This document shows, piece by piece, positions 8,579 through 17,048 of a stretch of DNA of 64,000 nucleotides (its first letter is position 1; each line of letters begins with the position of its first letter). The DNA is from Streptomyces spirodelae (GTDB lineage Bacteria; Actinomycetota; Actinomycetes; Streptomycetales; Streptomycetaceae): the NCBI RefSeq assembly GCF_017676385.1, contig NZ_JAFFZN010000001.1:430978-494977 (forward strand). Reading direction: 5' to 3'. The translations under genes and the position numbers were made by a program. The notes under the pieces are model-generated. The model had not been told where the DNA came from. It did no database searches and worked only from the letters and a program-made list of their open reading frames with translations.

Positions 8579-11179
8579 TCACGCGGCGACAGCTCTCAGC
8601 ACGTCCAGGCGCGCGGCCCTGCGCGCGGGGCGCCAGCCCGCCAGCAGGCCGGCCAGGACACCGGCCATGGCGACGGCGGTCAGCTGCAGCGGCGGCAGGC
8701 TGAAGACGCTCACGCCCCTGCTGTCGGTGGCTCGTACCAGGGCCCAGCCGAGGAAGGCACCGAGCCCGAGCCCGCCGGCCGTGCCGAAGGCGGCGACCAG
8801 CACCGACTCCCACCGCACCATGGCCCGCAACTGGCCGCGTGTCTGGCCGACCGACCGCAGCAGGCCCAGCTCCCTGGTGCGCTCGTACACGGCGAGCGTG
8901 AGCGTGTTGGCGATGCCCAGCAGTGCGATGAGGACGGCGAGGCCGAGCAGCGCGTAGACGAGGGTGAGCATCATGTCGATACCGGCGGCCGAGGACTGCG
9001 CGTACTCCTCGCGGGTCTGCACATCCGGTTCGCCGTAGCGCTCGGCGACCCGCTCGACGGCGGCTTCGCCCGCCGCCTGCGAGACGCCGTCCTCGAAGCT
9101 GACGGCCAGCAGACTGTCGGTGTCCTGGGTGCGGTGCGGCGCCCACGCCCGGTGGGTGATGACGTAGTCGCCGGTCAGCTCGCTCGTCTCGTAGACGGCC
9201 CGGACGGTGAAGCGCTCTTCGGTGCCGTCGGTGAAGGCGAGCGTCGCCGTGGAGCCGGGCCGCCAGCCGTGGTCGGCGGCCTCGCTGCGGGAGACGGCCA
9301 TGCCGTGTGCGCCCAGGCCGGTGAGCGAGCCGTCCACCTCGCCCAGGTGCAGCACGCGGGGCAGCGCCGCCGGATCGGTGACGGTGAGCTCCTGGCCGAC
9401 GCCGTTGACGCGGGCGACGCCCTTGCCCAGCCCGAGCGCGGTGTCCACCTCGGGCAACCGCTGCACGGCCGGCGCCAGCCGGGGGCTCAGGCCGCTCCCA
9501 CCTGCGCCGAATCCGGGGGTGCTGACCGCGACGTCCCCGGCGAAGTTGCGGCTGACCGTCTCGTCCATCATCGCCTTCAGGGAGGAGGCGAAGACGGTGA
9601 AGAGCGTGACGACGGCGACGCCGATCATCAGCGCGCCGGCGGTCGCCGCGGTGCGCTTGGGGCTGCGCAGCGCGTTGCGCTGGGCGAGCGCCCCGACCGT
9701 TCCGCGCAGCCTGGCGACCGGCCTGCCCGCCACCCGTACGGCGAGAGCCGCGGCCACCGGGCCGAGGACGACGAAGGCGGCGAGCACCGCGACGGCACCG
9801 GACGCCGTCAGGGTCACCGACCTGCTGCCGGAGGCTGCGCCCAGCACGGTGAGCCCGGCACCGGCGGCGCCGAGCACGACACCCACGGCTGCACGCACCC
9901 GGGAGACGCGGGAGTGCTCGGCGGCGGTCTCCCGCAGCGCGGCCAGCGGCGCGGTGCGCCCCGCCCGGACGGCGGGCAGCAGCGCGGAGCCGAGGCACAC
10001 CACGAGCCCGGCCCCGAGCGGCAGCAGCAGCGAGAGCCCCTTGATGACCAGCACCTCCTCGGGGAAGGGGAAGCCGATCGCCGGGAAGAGCGCCTGGAGA
10101 CCGGCGGCCATGCCGATGCCGGCGGCGAGTCCCACGGCCGAGGCGACGGCACCGACGGCCGCTGCCTCACCGAGCGTGGTGCCCAGCACCTGCCGCCGGG
10201 AGGCGCCGAGGGCCCGCAGCAGGGCGTTCTCACGGGTGCGCTGGGCGACGACGATGGCGAAGGTGTTGTGGATGGAGAAGACGGCGACCAGCAGCGCGAT
10301 ACCCGAGAAGACCAGCAGCATGCTGGTGAACAGGGTCAGGAACTGGCCGGAGACGTTCTCGGAGTTCTCCTCGGCCGCCTCATCGCCGGTGACCGCCTCG
10401 ACTCCCTTGGGCAGCGCGGCCTCCAGGCGCTCGGCGAGCTGCCCCTGACTGGTGCCGTCCTCGGCCCGTACCCGGATCGAGGCGGCCATGCCGGGCTCGG
10501 GCATCAGGTACTTCTCGGCGTCGGCGCGGGTCAGCCCGGTGAAGGTGGCCTTCCCCATGCCGCTCTCGCCGCCGAAGGTGGCCAGGCCGACGATCTTCAC
10601 CCGTACGGGGTCGGGGGTGCGCAGCGTCGTGACGTCCCCGATCTTGAGCTTGCCGGACTCGGCGGCGCCCTCGTTGACGACGGCCTCCCCGGAGGCGCGG
10701 GGCGCCCGGCCCCGTGCGAGCTCGTAGGGGTTGAGCTCCTTGTCGTGTATCCAGTTGCCCGCTGTGGTGGGCGGGCCCTTGCCGCCGACGGGTTGGCCGC
10801 CCGCACCTACGAGTTGCCCGGCGCCCTCGATGCTGGGTTCAGCCGCGGCGACGCCGGGCGTGCCGCGTACGGCCCGGAGGCTCGCCGCGGTGCGCAGCGG
10901 GCCGCGGGTGCCCATGGCGTCGTCGGAGGTGGTGATGACGCCCTCGGTGCGCACCACGGCGTCGGTACCGCTGGTGGCGTTGCCGAACAGCGTGTCGAAT
11001 CCGGCCCGCAGGGTGTCGCCCATGACGAGGGTGCCGGTGAGGAAGGCTACGCCCAGCAGTACAGCGGAGAAGGTGCCGGCGAAGCGCCGCCTGTGGGTGC
11101 GCAGCGAGGCGAGGCTGATCCGCAGCGCGGTGCGGGCACTGCCGCCCGCGCTCGCACCGGCTCTGCTGTCGGCGCTCAT
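8579..11179 (-). CDS. FtsX/MacB-type ABC transporter permease
   Basis: This is an 866-residue permease. The ATG at 11179 overlaps the TGA of the upstream ATPase gene (ATGA), which fixes the start and implies translational coupling. One membrane helix near the N-terminus is followed by a large extracytoplasmic domain (about residues 50-260), a core with three helices, a second large extracytoplasmic domain, and a C-terminal helix bundle. This is the duplicated FtsX arrangement (TM1 - large loop - TM2-4, twice) of the lipoprotein-export/antimicrobial-peptide family. With the ATPase (248 residues) it forms a type VII (MacB-like) ABC system, which in general moves substrates at the outer face of the membrane or confers peptide/antibiotic resistance. 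The substrate is not predictable. Confidence 0.9.
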   Translation of the reverse strand: MSADSRAGASAGGSARTALRISLASLRTHRRRFAGTFSAVLLGVAFLTGTLVMGDTLRAGFDTLFGNATSGTDAVVRTEGVITTSDDAMGTRGPLRTAASLRAVRGTPGVAAAEPSIEGAGQLVGAGGQPVGGKGPPTTAGNWIHDKELNPYELARGRAPRASGEAVVNEGAAESGKLKIGDVTTLRTPDPVRVKIVGLATFGGESGMGKATFTGLTRADAEKYLMPEPGMAASIRVRAEDGTSQGQLAERLEAALPKGVEAVTGDEAAEENSENVSGQFLTLFTSMLLVFSGIALLVAVFSIHNTFAIVVAQRTRENALLRALGASRRQVLGTTLGEAAAVGAVASAVGLAAGIGMAAGLQALFPAIGFPFPEEVLVIKGLSLLLPLGAGLVVCLGSALLPAVRAGRTAPLAALRETAAEHSRVSRVRAAVGVVLGAAGAGLTVLGAASGSRSVTLTASGAVAVLAAFVVLGPVAAALAVRVAGRPVARLRGTVGALAQRNALRSPKRTAATAGALMIGVAVVTLFTVFASSLKAMMDETVSRNFAGDVAVSTPGFGAGGSGLSPRLAPAVQRLPEVDTALGLGKGVARVNGVGQELTVTDPAALPRVLHLGEVDGSLTGLGAHGMAVSRSEAADHGWRPGSTATLAFTDGTEERFTVRAVYETSELTGDYVITHRAWAPHRTQDTDSLLAVSFEDGVSQAAGEAAVERVAERYGEPDVQTREEYAQSSAAGIDMMLTLVYALLGLAVLIALLGIANTLTLAVYERTRELGLLRSVGQTRGQLRAMVRWESVLVAAFGTAGGLGLGAFLGWALVRATDSRGVSVFSLPPLQLTAVAMAGVLAGLLAGWRPARRAARLDVLRAVAA

Positions 11180-11922
11180 CGGGCCGCCTCCGCACGGTCG
11201 TAGGACTTGAGCTGGTCCAGCACCCGCTCCGCAGTCGGCTGCGGCATCCGCCCGGACAGCCGGCCGTCGGCGAGGAAGACGACCTCGTCGGCGTGTGCGG
11301 CGGCCACCGGGTCGTGGGTGACCATCACCACCGTGCGGCCCATCTCGTGCACCGCGCGGCCGAGCAGTCCGAGCACCTCCTCGCCGGAGCGGGAGTCGAG
11401 GTTGCCGGTGGGTTCGTCGGCGAAGACCACCTCGGGCCGGGAGGCGAGCGCCCGGGCGACCGCGACGCGCTGCTGCTGACCGCCGGAGAGCTCGCTCGGC
11501 CTGTGGCGCAGCCGGTCGCCGAGCCCGACGACGTCGATGAGGGCTTCGGTCCACTCCTGGTCGACACGGGAGCCGGCCAGGTCCTGCGGGAGGGTGATGT
11601 TCTCGGCGACGGTGAGGGTCGGCAGCAGGTTGAACGCCTGGAACACGAAGCCGACGCGTTCGCGGCGCAGCACGGTGAGCTTCTTGTCACTGAGGGAGCC
11701 CAGTTCGGTGCCGCCGATGTGGGCCTGCCCCGAGGTGAGGGTGTCCAGCCCGGCCGCGCAGTGCATCAGGGTGGACTTGCCGGAGCCGGAGGGCCCCATG
11801 ATGGCGGTGAAGCGGCCCGTCTCGAAGCCGAGCGTCACCTCGTCGAGTGCGCGGACCTCCACCTCACCGCTGCCGTAGACCTTCACGGCAGCGGTGACGC
11901 GGGCCGCGGCGGTGCCGCTCAT
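11176..11922 (-). CDS. ABC transporter ATP-binding protein (MacB/LolD type)
   Basis: This is a 248-residue ATPase with all key motifs: Walker A GPSGSGKST (about residues 42-50), Q-loop FVFQAFNLLP, signature LSGGQQQR (about 144-151), Walker B VVFADEPTGNLDS (about 164-176) and switch His VMVTHDP. The NLDSRSG extension is characteristic of the LolD/MacB/YknY class that works with FtsX-type permeases. The start ATG at 11922 overlaps the stop of the SHOCT gene (ATGA), and its own stop overlaps the permease start, so the three genes form one coupled operon. Confidence 0.93.
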   Translation of the reverse strand: MSGTAAARVTAAVKVYGSGEVEVRALDEVTLGFETGRFTAIMGPSGSGKSTLMHCAAGLDTLTSGQAHIGGTELGSLSDKKLTVLRRERVGFVFQAFNLLPTLTVAENITLPQDLAGSRVDQEWTEALIDVVGLGDRLRHRPSELSGGQQQRVAVARALASRPEVVFADEPTGNLDSRSGEEVLGLLGRAVHEMGRTVVMVTHDPVAAAHADEVVFLADGRLSGRMPQPTAERVLDQLKSYDRAEAAR

Positions 11923-12236
11923 CGCTTGCCGCCCTCGGAGGCGTCCCGGCTGCGCTCGCGGGTGCTCTCGCTCAGCACGGAGACGCGGCGCCAGTACTCG
12001 TCCTCGTCCAGCTCGCCCTGTGCGAAGCGCCGGTCGAGCATGTCGAGCGGGCTCTCGGCGCCCTGTCCGCCATGCGGCTGCGGCCTCTGCCAGGGGCCGC
12101 GGGGGCCACGGCCGCGCCAGACGGTGCGGCGCAGCAGGAAGATTCCGCCCGCGATGACGGCGGCCCAGATGACGGGGAACAGCAGAATCCAGGGCCCCGG
12201 CCCTCCGTCGCCGTGCCAGTGTGCCAGCGTCTGCAT
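11919..12236 (-). CDS. SHOCT-domain small membrane protein
   Basis: This is a 105-residue protein with one N-terminal membrane helix (WILLFPVIWAAVIAGGIFLL, residues about 16-35), a basic Gly/Arg/Pro linker, and a C-terminal SHOCT motif (SPLDMLDRRFAQGELDEDEYWRRV, cited by its ends, about 63-87). SHOCT modules are short oligomerisation or chaperone-like helices of unclear role, often coded next to transporters. It is the first gene of the SHOCT-ATPase-permease operon and may be an accessory or assembly factor. The start codon ATG is at 12236. Confidence 0.85.
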   Translation of the reverse strand: MQTLAHWHGDGGPGPWILLFPVIWAAVIAGGIFLLRRTVWRGRGPRGPWQRPQPHGGQGAESPLDMLDRRFAQGELDEDEYWRRVSVLSESTRERSRDASEGGKR

Positions 12237-12334
12237 GGGTCTCAGCTCCTCGGTAGCGGTCGGTGGTGCCTTTTCGCTACCGAGAGTGCGCGCGGGGAGG
12301 GGGCCCGGTCGTCGTACGGCCAGCGGCAGTTCGC

Positions 12335-12352
12335 GTACCTCCCGGGGAGTAC
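12335..12352. promoter_or_regulatory. Near-palindrome GTACCTCCCGGGGAGTAC upstream of SHOCT-ABC operon
   Basis: An 18-bp near-palindrome lies 98 bp upstream of the SHOCT start. Its 16-bp core differs at only two adjacent positions from the perfect palindrome core TACTCCCCGGGGAGTA found upstream of the histidine kinase gene at 19191-19212. It is a likely operator for this operon; the regulator may be the response regulator encoded at 17049-17714. Confidence 0.55.
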
Positions 12353-12413
12353 GGGAGGGGTGCCCCGGGTGCGACGGGGGAAGGCGGCACGTCCGCCCTC
12401 GCGCGGGATGCGC

Positions 12414-12938
12414 CTAGTGGCCCACCTCTCGGCGCATGCACACCCTGGGCCAGCGGTCCAGACCGGCTGTTGACTCTCTGGCGCGGATCTCCCGTAGCCC
12501 GGGGGAGAGTTCACGCGTGTCCAGGGTGCGGAAGCCCAGCCGGGCGTAGTAGGGCGCGTTCCAGGGGACGTCGGTGAACGTGGTGAGGGTGAGCGCCGGC
12601 ATCCGTCCGGCAGCCGCCCGGTCCGCGAGGTGGTCGAGGAGGGAGCGCCCGATGCCGCGCCGGGCCTGGTCCGGGTGGACGGAGAGCTGCTCGATGTGCA
12701 GGCAGCCATCCACCGGTTCGGTGAGCGCGTAGGCGACGGCGGGGCCGCCCGCGGCTTCGGTGACGACCCACAGCCCGTCGGCCTCCGCGTACTCGCGCAG
12801 GCACTGGACCGAGGGCGGCTCGTCGTCGGCTATCTCGTCCATCCCCAGGTCACGGAACCATCGGCCCGCCGCGCGCTCGATCGCCTGGAGCCTGCCGAAT
12901 TCGCGGGCGGTACCCGCTCGGATACGCATGGGGGTCAT
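12414..12938 (-). CDS. GNAT-family N-acetyltransferase
   Basis: This is a 174-residue protein. ATG 12938 overlaps the stop of the upstream ROK gene (ATGA), which fixes the start. The acetyl-CoA pyrophosphate-binding motif A is visible as VHPDQARRGIGRSLL (residues about 89-103, Q/R-x-x-G-x-G), preceded by the LHIEQLSV strand and followed by LTLTTFTDVPWNAPYYARLGF, the motif B/GF ending. It transfers an acetyl group from acetyl-CoA to an unknown amine; such proteins in this position are often small-molecule or antibiotic acetylases. Coupling to the ROK regulator suggests the two are made together. Confidence 0.88.
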   Translation of the reverse strand: MTPMRIRAGTAREFGRLQAIERAAGRWFRDLGMDEIADDEPPSVQCLREYAEADGLWVVTEAAGGPAVAYALTEPVDGCLHIEQLSVHPDQARRGIGRSLLDHLADRAAAGRMPALTLTTFTDVPWNAPYYARLGFRTLDTRELSPGLREIRARESTAGLDRWPRVCMRREVGH

Positions 12939-14167
12939 CCTCCCAGCGCCCCGAGCGGGTCATCGAGCACCGGTTGCCAGGCCAACTCGGCGGCGCCCAC
13001 CAGGGAGTTGTGCTCCAGCTCGCTGGGCAGTACGGGCACGCTGCCGCTGCGCCCCCACAGGCTGCGGTCCGCGACCACGCCGCACAGCCGTTCGCCGTCG
13101 GCCTCGACCAGGGCGCGGTGCAGTCCGGCGAGCACGATCCGGTCGGGGTTGAGGATGTTGACGAGCCCGGCCAGACCGAGTCCGAGCCGGTCGATGAGGT
13201 GGCCGGTCGCCGCGCGGACGGCGGGGTCGGTGGCGTACTCCGTACGGATGAGTTCGGCGGCCTGGGTCAGCAGGGAGCCGGTGGTCTGGGCCGTCCGTCC
13301 CGCGGCGTCGAAGAGGGCGACCGGGTCGGTCTCCACGTCCAGGCAGCCCCGGCTGCCGCAGTGGCAGGGGCGCCCCTCGGGGTCCACGGTCAGATGGCCG
13401 ACCTCCATCGCGAGGCCCGAACTCCCGGTGTGCAGACGTCCGTCGAGGACGAGCGCGCCGCCGACACCGTGGTGTCCGGTGCCGACGACGAGCAGATGGC
13501 GGGCTCCGCGTCCGGCGCCGTGCCGGTGTTCGGCCAGTGCCGCGACGTTCAGGTCGTTGGCGGCGAAGCCGGTGACCACGGCGCCGTCCGCGCGGCCGGT
13601 CACACCGGCTTCGGCCAGGCAGGCCCGGAAGGTGTCGAGGACCGGGGCGCCCGCCTCCCAGGCGAGGTGCAGCGGGTTGAGTGCGGTGCCTTCCGGCTCG
13701 GCGACGGCCGAGGGCACGGCGAGCCCCGCGCCGACGCAGCGGCGCCCCGTGCTGCGCAGCAACTCGGCGCCCACCTCCACGACTTCGCTGATGACCTGTG
13801 CGGGGTCGGCGTCCACGGTGCCGCAGCCTGGTGCGGTGGCGAGGATGCGCCCGCCCAGACCGACCAGCGCCGCGCGGTAGCCGTCCGCGTGGATCTGCGC
13901 GGCCAGCGCCACGGGTCCGACGGGGTCGATGGCGAGCCGGTGGGAGGGGCGGCCGTGGCTGCCGACGGGAGCGGTGGGGTGGGCGTCCACGGTGATCAGC
14001 CCGAGGGCTTCCAGCTCGGCGGCGACGGCCCCGGCGGTCGCGCGGGTCACGCCCAGTTCGGCGGTGAGCACGGCGCGGGTGGGCGCCTGCCCGGTGTGGA
14101 CCAGCTCCAGTGCGGGCCCGAGCGCCGAACGCCCTCTCTCCAACCTTGTTGTACGCGTCTGGGTCAC
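12935..14167 (-). CDS. ROK-family transcriptional regulator (NagC/XylR type)
   Basis: This is a 410-residue protein from GTG 14167. An N-terminal winged HTH (about residues 20-75) with LTAELGVTRATAGAVAAELEAL is followed by the ROK sugar-kinase-like domain with VGTGHHGVGGAL and the zinc motif CHCGSRGCLD (about 280-290). Unlike ROK kinases it has no N-terminal DIGGTK phosphate loop, so it is a regulator and not an enzyme. ROK regulators bind a sugar and release operators. The divergent MFS transporter, only 17 bp from start to start, is the likely target. A candidate operator and promoter lie in that gap. Confidence 0.88.
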   Translation of the reverse strand: MTQTRTTRLERGRSALGPALELVHTGQAPTRAVLTAELGVTRATAGAVAAELEALGLITVDAHPTAPVGSHGRPSHRLAIDPVGPVALAAQIHADGYRAALVGLGGRILATAPGCGTVDADPAQVISEVVEVGAELLRSTGRRCVGAGLAVPSAVAEPEGTALNPLHLAWEAGAPVLDTFRACLAEAGVTGRADGAVVTGFAANDLNVAALAEHRHGAGRGARHLLVVGTGHHGVGGALVLDGRLHTGSSGLAMEVGHLTVDPEGRPCHCGSRGCLDVETDPVALFDAAGRTAQTTGSLLTQAAELIRTEYATDPAVRAATGHLIDRLGLGLAGLVNILNPDRIVLAGLHRALVEADGERLCGVVADRSLWGRSGSVPVLPSELEHNSLVGAAELAWQPVLDDPLGALGG

Positions 14168-14171
14168 GCCT

Positions 14172-14201
14172 CTATTCTCTCTTTGTGCCGACACTAAACA
14201 A
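14172..14201 (-). promoter_or_regulatory. ROK gene promoter with embedded inverted repeat
   Basis: Reading the minus strand, a -35-like TTGTTT (14201-14196) and a -10-like GAATAG (14177-14172) are 18 bp apart. The transcript would begin at or next to the ROK GTG start at 14167, so a leaderless mRNA is plausible. The spacer contains the inverted repeat TTTGTG-N4-CACTAAA (14182-14198), a plausible ROK operator that also covers the GTG start of the divergent MFS gene. Confidence 0.5.
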
Positions 14202-15537
14202 AATACGGTCGGCGCTCGCCGGTGCAACGGGGCACGGCGGCCGATCCTCCGCCGCATCCCACAGCCCGGACCTGCGCCGCTTCCGCTACGCCCTGACCGT
14301 CTTCTTCGCTCTCGATGGATTCCTCTTCGCCGGATGGGTCGTCCGGATTCCCGCAGTCAAGGCCCAGACGGGCGCCTCGGCCAGCGCACTCGGCCTCGCG
14401 CTGCTCGGCGTGTCGGCGGGAGCCGTGGCCACCATGATGGTGACCGGACGGCTGTGCGCCCGCTTCGGCAACCAACCCGTCCTCCTCGCCTGCGGTTTCC
14501 TGCTGCCCCTCAGCGTCGCACTCCCGCCGCTCACCCGCTCGGTACTCGCGCTCGGACTGGTCCTGCTGGTGTTCGGTGCCGCCTACGGCGGGATGAACGT
14601 CGCCCTCAACAGCACGGCGGTCGACCTGATCGCCGCACTGGGCCGCCCCGTCATGCCCGGCTTCCACGCCGCCTTCAGCCTCGGCGGCATGCTCGGCGCC
14701 GGCCTGGGCGGGTTGCTCGCCGGAGAGTTGAGCCCCACCCCGCACCTGCTGCTGCTAGCCGGAGCCGGGCTGCTGGCCGCCACACTCACCGCCCGGCCGC
14801 TGCTGCGCTTCCAACTGCCGGTGGCATGGCATGCGGCGCCGGCCGAGGGGCGTACGGGACCGGCCGAGGGGCGCACGGAGCCGGCGAAGGTGCGCGCGGA
14901 GCGGGCGAAGCCGCGTGCTGGGCCGGCGACCGCCCCAGGCCACGACGCGGACACCCGTCGCACGCGGGCCCGGGCGAGGACGACGCGTACCCGCGGACTC
15001 GTCGCCGTGCTGGGGCTGATCGCGCTGTGCACCGCGTACGGCGAGGGGGCGCTGGCCGACTGGAGCGCGCTGCATCTGACGGACGATCTGGGAGCGAGCG
15101 CGGGCCTGGCCGCGTCCGGCTACTCCGTCTTCGCCGGAGCGATGACACTCGGACGGCTCTCGGGGACCACGCTCGTCGAGCGACTGGGCCCTGTCTGGGT
15201 ACTGGTCGGCGGCGGGGCGCTGGGCTGCTGCGGGATGCTGTTGGGCTCGCTCGCGCCGTCGGTGTGGGGGGCGCTGGGCGGCTTCGTGCTGACCGGCCTG
15301 GGACTCGCCAACGTCTTCCCCATCGCCATCGGGCGCGCCGGGGACCTGGCGGGGCCCCGTGGTGTCGCCGCCGCGTCCACCTTCGGGTACGGCGGAATCC
15401 TGCTCGGCCCGGTGGCCATCGGCTTTCTGGCGGACTGGTTCTCACTCGAGACCGCGCTGCTGACGGTCGCGGTGCTCGCGGCGTTGGCGTCGCTGACGGC
15501 CGCGGTGACACGAGGGGCGGTGCTGCCGGACGGGTGA
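14185..15537 (+). CDS. Major facilitator superfamily transporter
   Basis: This is a 450-residue protein with about 12 predicted membrane helices and a charged cytoplasmic loop (about residues 215-270, rich in Arg/Glu/Pro repeats such as AEGRTGPAEGRT) between the two six-helix halves. The start is taken at GTG 14185; a later start is possible because the first 35 residues are hydrophilic and the ROK promoter overlaps this codon. Features such as FAGWVVRIPAVK in helix 1 and GAAYGGMNVALN in helix 4 resemble the FucP/YbjJ-like MFS group, which carries sugars or drugs. With the divergent ROK regulator, sugar uptake or efflux is the natural guess. Confidence 0.85.
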   Translation: MPTLNKIRSALAGATGHGGRSSAASHSPDLRRFRYALTVFFALDGFLFAGWVVRIPAVKAQTGASASALGLALLGVSAGAVATMMVTGRLCARFGNQPVLLACGFLLPLSVALPPLTRSVLALGLVLLVFGAAYGGMNVALNSTAVDLIAALGRPVMPGFHAAFSLGGMLGAGLGGLLAGELSPTPHLLLLAGAGLLAATLTARPLLRFQLPVAWHAAPAEGRTGPAEGRTEPAKVRAERAKPRAGPATAPGHDADTRRTRARARTTRTRGLVAVLGLIALCTAYGEGALADWSALHLTDDLGASAGLAASGYSVFAGAMTLGRLSGTTLVERLGPVWVLVGGGALGCCGMLLGSLAPSVWGALGGFVLTGLGLANVFPIAIGRAGDLAGPRGVAAASTFGYGGILLGPVAIGFLADWFSLETALLTVAVLAALASLTAAVTRGAVLPDG

Positions 15538-15585
15538 GAGGGGCAGTGACAGTGGCGGGGAAGTGGCAGTGGTGGGGGCCGGGGT

Positions 15586-15604
15586 AGTGCCAGGCCGTGG
15601 CACT
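15586..15604. terminator. Hairpin after the MFS gene
   Basis: AGTGCCA (15586-15592) pairs perfectly with TGGCACT (15598-15604) around a 5-base loop, 49 bp after the MFS stop and 84 bp before the hydrolase start. It could be a terminator, or an operator for the hydrolase gene. Confidence 0.45.
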
Positions 15605-15687
15605 GGCGGCGGCCGTGGCCAGAATCTTCCGCTTGTCGTCGGTCAGGCCAATGTTCTGCCGCTCCCCCGGCGCGCAGAGTGGTGCCC

Positions 15688-16524
15688 ATGAACGACACAT
15701 GGACGCTGGACCGCACATTCGAGAGCTCGACCGGAACGGTGCGCTGGGCCGCCCTCGGCGACCCGGCGTCACCGCCCGTGGTGCTGCTGCACGGGACGCC
15801 CTGGTCCTCCTACACCTGGCGGAACGTGGCCCGCGCGCTGTCGGCGGAGCACCGGGTGTACGTGTGGGACATGCCGGGGTACGGAGCCTCGGCGAAGTAC
15901 GAGGGTCAGGACGTCACCCTCGGGGCACAGGCCCGGGTCTTCACCGAACTCCTGGCGCACTGGGGGCTGGAGCGGCCCGCCGTACTGGCACACGACTTCG
16001 GTGGCACGGTGGCCATGCGGGCGCATCTGCTGCACGGAGCGGCCTACGAGAGGCTCGCCCTGGTCGACGTCGTGGTGGCCTTCGACTCCTGGGGCTCGCC
16101 CACCTACAAGCTGATGGGCGCGCACCCGGACATCTTCAGCCGGCTGCCGCCCGCGCTGCACCGCGCTCTGGTGCGTGAGTACATCTCCTCCGCCAGCGCA
16201 CGCGGCCTGCACCGCGATGTGCTCGACCAACTGACCCGGCCCTGGCTGGGCGAGGAAGGGCAGCCCGCGTTCTTCCGGCAGATCGCGCAGAACGACCAGC
16301 GCTGGACCCGGGAAGCCGAGGAGCGCTACGGCGAGACCGCGGTTCCGGTGCTCGTCTGCTGGGGCAGCGACGACGCCTGGATCGCGTCGGACAACGCGCG
16401 AGAGGTCGCAGCCCGCATCCCCGGAGCCCGACTGCGGATGATCGAGGGCGCGGGCCATCTGGTGCAGGAGGACACTCCGGCGGAACTGACGGCGGCACTG
16501 GTGAGGTTTCTGAGCGAGAAGTGA
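15688..16524 (+). CDS. Alpha/beta-hydrolase, haloalkane dehalogenase/epoxide hydrolase-like
   Basis: This is a 278-residue protein from ATG 15688. LLHGTPWSSYTW (about 33-44) is the HG-oxyanion loop. The nucleophile elbow reads AHDFGGTVAM with Asp103 in the nucleophile position instead of Ser, as in haloalkane dehalogenases and epoxide hydrolases (HDWGG). VLVCWGSDDAW supplies the possible acid and GAGHLVQED the catalytic His. A halide-binding Trp after the Asp is absent (Phe104 here), so epoxide or another non-haloalkane substrate is at least as likely. The gene is monocistronic as far as can be seen, and a TTAC-N6-GTAA box directly follows its stop codon. Confidence 0.85.
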   Translation: MNDTWTLDRTFESSTGTVRWAALGDPASPPVVLLHGTPWSSYTWRNVARALSAEHRVYVWDMPGYGASAKYEGQDVTLGAQARVFTELLAHWGLERPAVLAHDFGGTVAMRAHLLHGAAYERLALVDVVVAFDSWGSPTYKLMGAHPDIFSRLPPALHRALVREYISSASARGLHRDVLDQLTRPWLGEEGQPAFFRQIAQNDQRWTREAEERYGETAVPVLVCWGSDDAWIASDNAREVAARIPGARLRMIEGAGHLVQEDTPAELTAALVRFLSEK

Positions 16525-16538
16525 TTACCAGGCAGTAA
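16525..16538. promoter_or_regulatory. Box TTACCAGGCAGTAA before the DUF4442 gene
   Basis: This is an exact TTAC-N6-GTAA inverted repeat, 23 bp upstream of the DUF4442 ATG. Related boxes lie upstream of etfB (36862-36875) and between the acyl-CoA dehydrogenase and TetR genes (51190-51227). The spacing and half-sites point to a TetR-type operator. Confidence 0.6.
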
Positions 16539-16561
16539 CGACGGGTGCTACCGTCCCGCTC

Positions 16562-17026
16562 ATGACCAACCCGCTGCGCACCCCGAAGGGACTCTCCCGG
16601 GCCCTGAACTGGTATCCGCCGTACCGCTTCGCGGGCATCCGCGTCCTGGAGATCGCCGAGGACTGGAGCAGCGCCCGGGTGCGGCTCAAGCTCGGCCGGC
16701 TGAACCGCAACTACTTCGGCACCCAGTTCGGCGGCTCGCTCTACTCGATGAGCGACCCCTTCTGGTGCCTGCTGGCGGTCAACCGGCTGGGCCGGGACTA
16801 CGTGGTGTGGGACAAGGCGGCGGAGATCGAGTTCGTCTCCCCCGGCCGCGGCGACGTCTACACCGAGTTCACGCTGACCGGGGACCGGCTGGAGGAGATA
16901 CGCGCCGCAACGGCGGACGGCTCCAAGGCACTGCCCTGGTTCGAGTCGACAGTCACCGCGGCCGACGGCACGGTCGTCGCCCGCGTCCGCAAACAGCTCT
17001 ACGTACGCCGCAAACGGGACCGGTGA
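16562..17026 (+). CDS. DUF4442 hotdog-fold protein (PaaI-like thioesterase)
   Basis: This is a 154-residue protein beginning at ATG 16562. The pattern RVLEIAEDWSSARVRLKLGRLNRNYFGTQFGGSL (cited by sense only: a strand, then N-x-x-G-T-x-F-G-G) matches the hotdog-fold DUF4442 family related to acyl-CoA thioesterases; the FGTQFGGSLYSMSD helix is where the family carries its active-site region. Such proteins hydrolyse or bind acyl-CoA thioesters in the cytoplasm. The TTAC-N6-GTAA box in its promoter, shared with etf and acyl-CoA dehydrogenase genes, supports a role in acyl-CoA metabolism. Confidence 0.85.
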   Translation: MTNPLRTPKGLSRALNWYPPYRFAGIRVLEIAEDWSSARVRLKLGRLNRNYFGTQFGGSLYSMSDPFWCLLAVNRLGRDYVVWDKAAEIEFVSPGRGDVYTEFTLTGDRLEEIRAATADGSKALPWFESTVTAADGTVVARVRKQLYVRRKRDR

Positions 17027-17048
17027 CGGCCGGCGGGCTCCGGACGGC

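Noticed and set aside
8549..11203. 884-residue plus-strand open frame over the ABC permease
   Set aside because: A composition artefact: no domain pattern, low hydrophobicity, and it lies against a clear FtsX permease.
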